This document shows, in pieces, positions 58,048-64,000 of a DNA stretch of 64,000 bases (position 1 is its first letter; each line of letters starts with the position of its first letter). The stretch is from Bacillota bacterium. GTDB lineage: Bacteria > Bacillota > Limnochordia > DTU087. A program made the translations under genes and the position numbers. The DNA lies in contig JAAYQZ010000048.1 of assembly GCA_012519025.1 (NCBI GenBank), positions 1 through 64,000 on the forward strand, in the 5' to 3' direction. The notes beneath the pieces are model-generated. The model was not told the DNA's origin. It worked only from the letters and a program-made list of their open reading frames with translations, and ran no database searches.

Positions 58048-59328
58048 TTGTTAGCAAAGACGCCCCGGGGCACAAGCGATATTTTACCTCCTGACAGTTC
58101 GCTTTGGCAGTATATTGAGGAACAACTAAGGGAGATTTTTCGGCTGCACGGCTACAAAGAAATTCGAACGCCCATTTTCGAAGAGACACAACTCTTTGAG
58201 CGGGGAATCGGTGAGGCCACTGACATAGTGGAAAAAGAAATGTACACTTTTGAAGACAGGGCCGAGCGCAGCCTGACTTTAAGACCGGAAGGCACCGCTC
58301 CTGTTGTAAGATCGTACCTGCAGCACAAGCTGTATGGTGAAGCCCAACCCATTAAGGTATACTATTTGGGACCGATGTTTAGATATGAACGGCCCCAAAC
58401 GGGGCGGTCCCGCCAATTTCATCAATATGGTGCTGAAGCATTGGGGACCAAAGATCCGGCCGCCGATGCTGAGATGATTGCTGTTCCGGTTGAGTTGCTT
58501 CGGAGGTTGGGGCTAGATGACCTGGAGGTAGAAGTAAACAGCATCGGATGTCCGGAATGCCGCGGGGAGTACCGCACTTACTTAATCGAGGCCCTGTCAC
58601 CGAAAATAGATACATTATGCGGTGATTGCCAAAGAAGATTGAGCCGCAATCCTTTACGTGTATTAGACTGCAAAAATGAAGCTTGCAACCAAGCTAAAAC
58701 TGACTTAAAATCAATTCACGATTTTCTTTGCGGTGAATGCTATGAGCATTTTGAGCAGGTTAAAGCCTATCTCAACTTACTGGATGTGACGTATACCATC
58801 AACCCCAAATTAGTAAGGGGTTTTGATTATTACACGAAGACAGTATTTGAAATTCTGTGTCACAGCCTGGGAGCCCAAGCCGCGGTGGCGGGTGGCGGGC
58901 GTTATGATGGTCTAATTGAGGAATGCGGTGGACCTTCCACACCTGCTGTTGGTTTTGCGGCCGGTATGGAGCGATTGCTATTGACCTTGGAAGAACGAGG
59001 CTGGAAGCCCCCGATAAAAGATGGCATTGACGTGTTTGTTGCCGGCGGTTTGGAGACACGTGATGCTGTAGTAGAAATAGTGTTTCGACTGCGGGGTTTA
59101 GGATGGCAGGCAGAAATGGATTATAATGACCGCAGTCTCAGAGCACAGATGCGGGCGGCGAACCGGCTAAACGCCACATGGACTCTGATCGCAGGTGAAA
59201 GAGAACTTGCGGAAGGGAAAGTGCTGGTAAGACATATGGCCGAAGGGCAGCAAGAAGAAGTACCTTTGGATGAAATACACAATTGGCTGAAACAAGCAAG
59301 ATTGGATAGTCAGGGAGTAAAGGAGTGA
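58048..59328 (+). CDS. hisS: Histidyl-tRNA synthetase
   Basis: 426 residues from TTG 58048, which gives the family N-terminus LAKTPRGTSDILPPDS and lies 11 bases after AAAGGG. GTG 58039 and TTG 58042 are alternatives. Class II motifs: motif 1 near 50-75, motif 2 in LRPEGTAPVVRSYLQHKL and YLGPMFRYERPQ, the His-binding segments RGFDYYTKTVFE and AVAGGGRYDGLIEECGG, and motif 3 in AVGFAAGMERLL. The C-terminal anticodon domain starts near 330. It is the common hisS-aspS pair of Bacillota; aspS begins 7 bases after the stop. Confidence 0.96.
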   Translation: MLAKTPRGTSDILPPDSSLWQYIEEQLREIFRLHGYKEIRTPIFEETQLFERGIGEATDIVEKEMYTFEDRAERSLTLRPEGTAPVVRSYLQHKLYGEAQPIKVYYLGPMFRYERPQTGRSRQFHQYGAEALGTKDPAADAEMIAVPVELLRRLGLDDLEVEVNSIGCPECRGEYRTYLIEALSPKIDTLCGDCQRRLSRNPLRVLDCKNEACNQAKTDLKSIHDFLCGECYEHFEQVKAYLNLLDVTYTINPKLVRGFDYYTKTVFEILCHSLGAQAAVAGGGRYDGLIEECGGPSTPAVGFAAGMERLLLTLEERGWKPPIKDGIDVFVAGGLETRDAVVEIVFRLRGLGWQAEMDYNDRSLRAQMRAANRLNATWTLIAGERELAEGKVLVRHMAEGQQEEVPLDEIHNWLKQARLDSQGVKE

Positions 59329-59335
59329 CTTTACC

Positions 59336-61144
59336 GTGGGATTCCAACGCACACATTTTTGTGGGGAACTGCGGGCAGAACATGTAGGTCAGGAAGTTGT
59401 TATTTGTGGTTGGGTCCATCGGAGGCGAGACCACGGTGGGGTTATTTTTATAGATGTACGTGACAGGGAAGGTTTGGTACAAGCTGTCTTTAATCCGGAG
59501 CGTCTGCCGGTCGCTGAGTTTGCCGAAGCAGAAAAACTGCGCAGTGAATTTGTAGTGCAGGTGTTTGGCAAAGTGCATGCCCGGATGCCGGGAATGGCCA
59601 ATCCAAATCTGGCTACAGGTGATGTAGAGATCTATGCAAACAAGTTGGTTGTTTTAAATGAAGCCAAAACACCGCCTTTTGCTGTAGAAGCCCGTAATGG
59701 GGTTGATGAGGCTTTGCGTCTTAGGTACCGGTATTTAGATCTGCGGCGCCCTGAGCTGCAGGCGGCTTTGGCCCTTCGACATAAGACAACAACACTAATT
59801 CGCGAGTTCTGCGATCAGCATGGATTTTGGGAGATAGAGACACCAATGCTCACTAAGAGCACACCTGAGGGAGCCCGGGACTTTTTGGTACCCAGCCGTG
59901 TCCAGCCGGGTGAATTTTATGCGCTGCCTCAGTCTCCTCAAATCTTCAAACAGTTACTTATGATGGGTGGTATAGATAGATACTTCCAGCTTGCCCGATG
60001 CTTTCGTGATGAAGATCTGCGGGCCGATCGACAGCCTGAGTTCACCCAGTTGGACATGGAGATGGCTTTTGTTGACCGGGAAGATATCCTTAAACTGATG
60101 GAAGGGTTAGTGGCCTTTGTAATGGAGGGGACTGTGGGCGTAAAACTCCCGCTGCCTTTACCGCGAATGTCTTATGATGAGGCCATGGCCCGTTATGGAT
60201 CCGATAAGCCAGATACCCGCTTTGGTCTGGAGATTTATGATCTTACCGATATTGTGAAAGACTGCGGTTTTAGGGTATTTGCTGATACCGCCGCTCAAGG
60301 TGGGGTTGTTCGAGGTATAAATGTCCCCGGCGCGGGAGATAGGTTCGCTCGCCGCGAGATCGATGAACTGGGGGAATTGGCGGAAAATTACGGTGCCAAG
60401 GGTTTGCTGTGGTTGATTGTCACCGATGAGGGGAGCCGGGGTGGGATCAGCAAGTTTTTTGAACCCTCAAAATTGAATGCCTTAGTTGAGGCTGTAGGCG
60501 CCAAAGCCGGAGATCTTTTAATCTTTGCTGCCGATGAGCCGCAGGTATGTGCCGAGGTTTTGGGCAGGATTCGGCTGTTTTTAGGCAACAAGTTGGATTT
60601 AATTCCTGAGGACACTTGGAATTTCTTGTGGGTCGTTGATTGGCCTTTGTTTGAGTATGATGATACAAGCCGACGATTCCAGGCAGCCCATCATCCGTTT
60701 ACAGCCCCAATTATGGAAGATCTGCCCTTATTGACGACTGATCAGGAAAAGGTAAGGGCCCAGGCCTATGATCTGGTTTTAAACGGGGTTGAGTTAGGTG
60801 GGGGCAGTATCCGCATCCACCGCCGCGATGTCCAAGAGCAGATGTTTAAGGCTATTGGGTTGTCTGCTGAAGAGGCGAATGCACGTTTTGGATTTTTCCT
60901 CGATGCTTTCGATTATGGGGCTCCGCCTCACGGTGGAATAGCCTTTGGGCTAGATCGCTGGATAATGCTGCTTGCCAAGCAGAGTTCTATTCGCGATGTG
61001 ATCGCTTTTCCGAAAACAGCCAGTGCGCAAGATTTGATGTCTGATGCACCTGCACCTGCCGTAGAGAAACAGCTGCAGGAGCTGCATATCCGTTTGAACC
61101 CGGAAGCCGTTCAGGGACTGAAGCAAAAGGAAACGTCTTCATAG
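59336..61144 (+). CDS. aspS: Aspartyl-tRNA synthetase
   Basis: 602 residues, the bacterial type with an insertion (GAD) domain. The OB anticodon domain at the N-terminus has CGWVHRRRDHGGVIFIDVRD. Class II motif 2 lies in ARCFRDEDLRADRQPEFTQLDMEM and motif 3 in HGGIAFGLDRWIMLL near 553-567. GTG 59336 lies 8 bases after AAAGGAG. Whether it also charges tRNA-Asn cannot be seen from this window; no gatCAB genes are here. A 6S RNA follows. Confidence 0.96.
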   Translation: MGFQRTHFCGELRAEHVGQEVVICGWVHRRRDHGGVIFIDVRDREGLVQAVFNPERLPVAEFAEAEKLRSEFVVQVFGKVHARMPGMANPNLATGDVEIYANKLVVLNEAKTPPFAVEARNGVDEALRLRYRYLDLRRPELQAALALRHKTTTLIREFCDQHGFWEIETPMLTKSTPEGARDFLVPSRVQPGEFYALPQSPQIFKQLLMMGGIDRYFQLARCFRDEDLRADRQPEFTQLDMEMAFVDREDILKLMEGLVAFVMEGTVGVKLPLPLPRMSYDEAMARYGSDKPDTRFGLEIYDLTDIVKDCGFRVFADTAAQGGVVRGINVPGAGDRFARREIDELGELAENYGAKGLLWLIVTDEGSRGGISKFFEPSKLNALVEAVGAKAGDLLIFAADEPQVCAEVLGRIRLFLGNKLDLIPEDTWNFLWVVDWPLFEYDDTSRRFQAAHHPFTAPIMEDLPLLTTDQEKVRAQAYDLVLNGVELGGGSIRIHRRDVQEQMFKAIGLSAEEANARFGFFLDAFDYGAPPHGGIAFGLDRWIMLLAKQSSIRDVIAFPKTASAQDLMSDAPAPAVEKQLQELHIRLNPEAVQGLKQKETSS

Positions 61145-61177
61145 CGTTTCTTGCCAAAGTTGGTGAAAAATCCCAAC

Positions 61178-61206
61178 TTGCGTGCAGAGGGGTTCTATGA
61201 TATTAT
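61178..61206 (+). promoter_or_regulatory. Promoter of the 6S RNA gene
   Basis: TTGCGT at 61178-61183 and TATTAT at 61201-61206 with 17-base spacing. It lies in the aspS-tcdA gap with no start codon to serve immediately downstream. Confidence 0.7.
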
Positions 61207-61212
61207 GAGGTT

Positions 61213-61415
61213 GCAGCAAAAACCTGTTAACTGCCCTACCGTGTGCGTGGTCAACCTGGCTATGTTATGAGCCAACACCATAACATTGGGAGCCTAATCT
61301 CTGATAGCGGCGTGCAGGCCTTTTAAAAAGGAAGCATTAAGTTATTAGGACGGCACCCACCTGCCGAGGCAGGTTCATTAACAGTCAGGATTAACGGCAT
61401 GGTGGGGATTTTTTT
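61213..61415 (+). ncRNA. ssrS: 6S RNA (RNA polymerase-binding regulator)
   Basis: About 200 bases, the expected length, between its own promoter and a T run. The ends pair: CCCTACC near 61234-61240 with GGTGGGG near 61401-61407, followed by TTTTTTT as in an intrinsic terminator. The interior holds paired arms around loops, including ACCTGCC/GGCAGGT, typical of the long bulged 6S hairpin that mimics an open promoter and binds the sigma-A holoenzyme. Position supports it: as I recall, a Bacillus 6S RNA gene lies between aspS and yrvM, and the next gene here is the yrvM/tcdA homolog. I recognised it by layout and promoter rather than by an alignment. Confidence 0.75.
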
Positions 61416-61461
61416 AGGCTAGGATTTGCATCGGTCAAATATCCGATGTAAAACCTAGCCT
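61416..61461 (+). terminator. Long hairpin between 6S RNA and tcdA
   Basis: AGGCTAGG (61416-61423) pairs with CCTAGCCT (61454-61461), enclosing CATCGG/CCGATG and a T/A-rich middle, making a nearly continuous stem. It begins inside the T run of the 6S end. It may be a second terminator or a tcdA leader hairpin. Confidence 0.55.
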
Positions 61462-61495
61462 TACTTATATTTATGAATGGTAAAGTGGTGAAAAA

Positions 61496-62218
61496 GTGGC
61501 TGGAATGTTTGATCGCACGGAAATGCTCATCGGTTCAGAGGGCCTCGACATTCTGTCCAATGCCGAAGTGATTATTTTCGGCATAGGGGGTGTAGGTTCG
61601 TATGCCGCCGAGGCCTTAGCTCGGGCAGCCATCGGCAGATTGATTTTGGTTGATCATGATGTTATAGATATCACTAATTTAAATAGACAGATCCACGGGC
61701 TGCAAAGCACCATTGGTTTGCCTAAAGTCGAGGTAATGTCCGAAAGAATTAGAGACATCAATCCATGCTGTGATGTGGAAGTCCGTAGGGAATTTTACAC
61801 ACCTGAAAAGGAGACCGATTTTTTTAATCAAAGCTATGATTATGTGCTTGATGCTATTGACTCTGTCAGGGCAAAACTGGGTCTGATTACAGCATGCCTG
61901 CAGCGCCAGATCCCCATTATTTCCAGTATGGGAGCAGGCAACAAACTAGAACCCAGCGGTTTTCATGTCGTAGACATCAAAGACACCTATAATGATCCTT
62001 TAGCCCGGGTTATTCGCAGGCGGTTGAGGGCGTTGGGAATCAACAAAGGACTGAATGTGGTTTTTTCCCCTGAACTGCCCCAGACTCCAATCCGCGGTGA
62101 AAATGGTTCCACACCGGCAAGTATTTCTTTTGTACCGCCTGTGGCCGGTCTAGTTATGGCGGGCTTTGTGATCCAAAAGCTGCTTGCCGGGAAGGTAGGT
62201 CACGTCAAAAACAGTTGA
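61496..62218 (+). CDS. tcdA: tRNA threonylcarbamoyladenosine dehydratase
   Basis: 240 residues of the E1-like (ThiF/MoeB/HesA) family, TcdA/YrvM branch. It uses ATP to cyclise t6A37 of ANN-decoding tRNAs to ct6A. The nucleotide-binding loop FGIGGVGSYAAEALARAAIG is near 29-48, followed by LVDHDVIDITNLNRQIHG. SSMGAGNKLEPSGF and DPLARVIRRRLR are characteristic of TcdA. There is no CXXC zinc pair, as in TcdA and unlike MoeB. GTG 61496 has only a weak SD (GGTG); ATG 61505 gives MFDRTEM and is plausible. Confidence 0.88.
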   Translation: MAGMFDRTEMLIGSEGLDILSNAEVIIFGIGGVGSYAAEALARAAIGRLILVDHDVIDITNLNRQIHGLQSTIGLPKVEVMSERIRDINPCCDVEVRREFYTPEKETDFFNQSYDYVLDAIDSVRAKLGLITACLQRQIPIISSMGAGNKLEPSGFHVVDIKDTYNDPLARVIRRRLRALGINKGLNVVFSPELPQTPIRGENGSTPASISFVPPVAGLVMAGFVIQKLLAGKVGHVKNS

Positions 62219-62248
62219 AATTAGCTTATGCAAGGAGGCTCTGTCGAT

Positions 62249-63595
62249 ATGGATTTGTTTGGTCACGCCAGTCAGGAAGAACAAAGAAAACGGGCCCCAC
62301 TTGCCGTCCGCATGCGGCCCCGGACTTTAGAAGAGTTTGAAGGTCAAGAGCAGATCCTTGGTGAGGACAGCATTTTGCGTCGGGCTATAGTCAAGGATCA
62401 GCTTCAGTCCTTGATCTTGTACGGTCCTCCCGGGACAGGAAAAACGGCATTGGCGGCCGTGGTTGCCCGCATGACCAGCTCCTATTTTGTTTCACTTAAT
62501 GCTGTTATGGCAACAGTTAAGGATCTAAGGGCTGTGGTGGAGTCCGCCAAAGAGCGGCAGCGATTGTATACACAGGGCACGATACTATTTCTCGATGAAA
62601 TCCATCGATTTAACAAAACTCAACAAGATGCCCTCTTACCCTTTGTAGAAGAGGGCTTACTGGTTTTAATCGGAGCCACAACTGAAAATCCTTTTTTTAC
62701 CGTTAATCGAGCACTGTTGTCCCGGTCTCGGGTGGTGCAGTTGGAGCCGCTGTCCACCGCAAGCATTAAAAACATTTTGACAAGGGCTTTAACTGATGAA
62801 GTGCGGGGCTTAGGTCATCGACAGATAGTGATCAAAGATGAAGAGCTTCTGTTTTTGGCCAAAGCGGCCGGTGGGGATGCCCGAGTGGCCTTAAATGCGC
62901 TGGATTTGGCAGCCGAAGTAGCAGAAGCTGATGAGCATGGCAACCGTGTGCTTGATCACGCATTATTGGTTGAGGCTTTACAAACCCCGATGGTTGGTTA
63001 TGATCGAGCCGGTGATGGTCATTATGATTTGGCTTCCTGCCTGATTAAGAGTATTCGGGGTTCAGATCCCCAAGCAGCGCTCTATTATCTGGCCAGAATG
63101 CTCAGGGGTGGTGAAGATCTCAGGTTTATTGCCAGAAGACTGGTGATATCAGCAGTGGAAGATGTGGGTCTTGCCGATCCTCAAGCCTTAGTTGTGGCCA
63201 ATGCTGCCGCTGAGGCTGTGGAACGCATCGGTATGCCGGAAGGTCGCCTAATTTTCGCCCAGGCGGCAGTTTATTTGGCTTGTGCTCCAAAAAGCAATTC
63301 CGTATATTTGGGCATCAACAAAGCATGGCAGCGGGCGGGGGAGACAGGGACACTGCCGGTCCCCAAGCATCTTCGGGACACGCATTATCAGGGGGCCGAT
63401 GAGCTTGGTCATGGATTGGATTACAAATATCCCCACGATTATCCGGGTCACTGGGTAAAACAGCAGTATCTGCCAGATGAGATCAAATCAGATATTTTTT
63501 ACCAAGCCGGTGAAGAAGGCTATGAATTGCAGATCAAAGAAATAATGGAGCAGCGCAAAAGGATTAGAATTGATGTTGACACAAATAAAGGGTAG
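62249..63595 (+). CDS. rarA: Replication-associated recombination protein A (RarA/MgsA)
   Basis: 448 residues from ATG 62249, 11 bases after AAGGAGG; the track ATG 62228 lies before this SD. A clamp-loader-like AAA+ ATPase acting at stalled replication forks. [23 protein letters not shown] is the RarA N-terminus, [11 protein letters not shown] the Walker [20 protein letters not shown] the Walker B and [21 protein letters not shown] the sensor region with the Arg finger. The C-terminal MgsA domain follows ([37 protein letters not shown]). The tcdA stop is 30 bases upstream. Confidence 0.95.
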   Translation: MDLFGHASQEEQRKRAPLAVRMRPRTLEEFEGQEQILGEDSILRRAIVKDQLQSLILYGPPGTGKTALAAVVARMTSSYFVSLNAVMATVKDLRAVVESAKERQRLYTQGTILFLDEIHRFNKTQQDALLPFVEEGLLVLIGATTENPFFTVNRALLSRSRVVQLEPLSTASIKNILTRALTDEVRGLGHRQIVIKDEELLFLAKAAGGDARVALNALDLAAEVAEADEHGNRVLDHALLVEALQTPMVGYDRAGDGHYDLASCLIKSIRGSDPQAALYYLARMLRGGEDLRFIARRLVISAVEDVGLADPQALVVANAAAEAVERIGMPEGRLIFAQAAVYLACAPKSNSVYLGINKAWQRAGETGTLPVPKHLRDTHYQGADELGHGLDYKYPHDYPGHWVKQQYLPDEIKSDIFYQAGEEGYELQIKEIMEQRKRIRIDVDTNKG

Positions 63596-63604
63596 TGTTA
63601 TTAT
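63576..63604 (+). promoter_or_regulatory. Promoter of the Rrf2 regulator gene
   Basis: TTGACA at 63576-63581 is perfect and TATTAT at 63599-63604 follows at 17 bases. The -35 lies inside the last codons of rarA, so the regulator has its own transcription unit. Confidence 0.8.
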
Positions 63605-63616
63605 ATCTCTAGATAT

Positions 63617-63633
63617 CCGAGTGGAATACTCGG
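63617..63633. promoter_or_regulatory. Palindrome at the Rrf2 promoter, candidate operator
   Basis: CCGAGT (63617-63622) and ACTCGG (63628-63633) form a perfect 6-bp inverted repeat around GGAAT. It lies at about +6 to +23 of the predicted transcript, where a bound repressor would block initiation. Rrf2 proteins commonly regulate their own genes. Confidence 0.6.
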
Positions 63634-63655
63634 GATTCAGGGAGGTGCAATCAAA

Positions 63656-64000
63656 TTGCGCATTTCTACTAGAGGAGGATATGGCATTAGGGCCATGTTC
63701 GAACTGGCGGTGGCCCACGGACAAGGGCCTGTTCCATTAAGGACTGTTGCACACAAACAGGCAATTTCGGAAAATTACCTTGAGCAGTTGATGGGTGCTC
63801 TGCGTAGAGCGGGGCTTGTCAATGGGATCCGCGGCGCTCGCGGTGGGTATGAATTAGCCCTCTCCCCAGCTGATATCAAGGTAGGAGATGTGATACGTGC
63901 CTTAGAAGGTCCCATTGTGCCGGTAAGGTGTGTTGACCAAAACAGAGCCCACGATTGTGAGCGTGTGGAGATTTGTCCTACTCGCGGGCTTTGGAAAAAA
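63656..64000 (+). CDS. Rrf2-family transcriptional regulator (partial, IscR/CymR-like)
   Basis: 115 residues are visible, open to the window edge, from TTG 63656, seven bases after GGGAGGTG. The N-terminus RISTRGGYGIRAMFELAVAHG is the Rrf2 winged-helix start. AHKQAISENYLEQLMGALRRAGLV is the recognition region and GARGGYELALSPADIKVGDVIRALEG the wing and linker. Three cysteines follow (C-x8-C-x5-C, in VRCVDQNRAHDC and EICP), the place where IscR binds [2Fe-2S], so it may sense Fe-S or cysteine status. Spacing differs from E. coli IscR (C-x5-C-x5-C). An iscS-iscU type operon downstream would support this but lies outside the window. Missing from the ORF track because it has no stop here. Confidence 0.9.
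   Translation, partial: MRISTRGGYGIRAMFELAVAHGQGPVPLRTVAHKQAISENYLEQLMGALRRAGLVNGIRGARGGYELALSPADIKVGDVIRALEGPIVPVRCVDQNRAHDCERVEICPTRGLWKK

Overview
The window reads as one stretch of chromosome from a Gram-positive, probably anaerobic, clostridia-like member of the Bacillota. The grounds are three T-box leaders, a SAM-I riboswitch, a CggR-type glycolytic operon, separate secD and secF genes, WhiA/YvcK/RapZ, a bifunctional RelA/SpoT, and a 6S RNA lying between aspS and a tcdA-like gene. There is no LPS machinery, transposase, integrase, tRNA, rRNA or CRISPR array. Almost everything is core metabolism. TTG and GTG starts are unusually common, and many starts in the ORF track had to be moved downstream to a start with a proper Shine-Dalgarno (SD) sequence.

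Layout. 1-105 is the tail of an ADP-dependent sugar-kinase-like gene. 106-5637 has a consensus promoter, two T-box leaders in tandem, a PLP aminotransferase, a small flavodoxin-like gene, ilvD, a DUF2007 gene and a DegT-family aminotransferase. 5638-8618 holds a SAM riboswitch with metY, then a structured leader of unknown class, a flavodoxin-family gene and a nitroreductase. 8687-18458 is a leucine-type T-box driving ilvBN-ilvC-leuACDB-cimA and ending at a terminator. 18566-26645 is mostly cell-envelope and housekeeping: an L,D-transpeptidase, a lipoprotein-like protein, glmM-acpS-nnr-alr in an overlapping chain, and a membrane-anchored DOMON-like protein. 26751-32987 is a polysaccharide module: a GT4 glycosyltransferase, a nucleotidyltransferase fused to a degenerate phosphohexomutase, and on the opposite strand a GH57 branching enzyme and a DUF4912 protein. 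nagA-nagB follow. 35022-38013 (minus) carries PHP-rapZ-yvcK, with whiA divergent from it.

39194-46391 is a complete lower-glycolysis operon, cggR-gap-pgk-tpiA-gpmI-eno, behind a CggR-type operator. Then come secG, secDF, a LapA-domain gene, recJ, apt, relA, dtd, an MBL hydrolase, a parvulin/TPR foldase, hisS, aspS, 6S RNA, tcdA, rarA and the start of an Rrf2 regulator with its own promoter and palindrome.

How it fits together. ilvBN, ilvC and ilvD supply valine and the 2-ketoisovalerate for LeuA. CimA and LeuCDB give a pyruvate/acetyl-CoA route to 2-ketobutyrate, so isoleucine can be made without threonine deaminase. Control looks layered: uncharged tRNA (T-boxes), SAM (S-box), glycolytic intermediates (CggR), (p)ppGpp (RelA) and 6S RNA. 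The least explained items are the tandem T-boxes, the leader at 7286-7420, the degenerate mutase fusion, the rearranged rapZ-yvcK/whiA locus, and the possible ADP-dependent kinase at the left edge.
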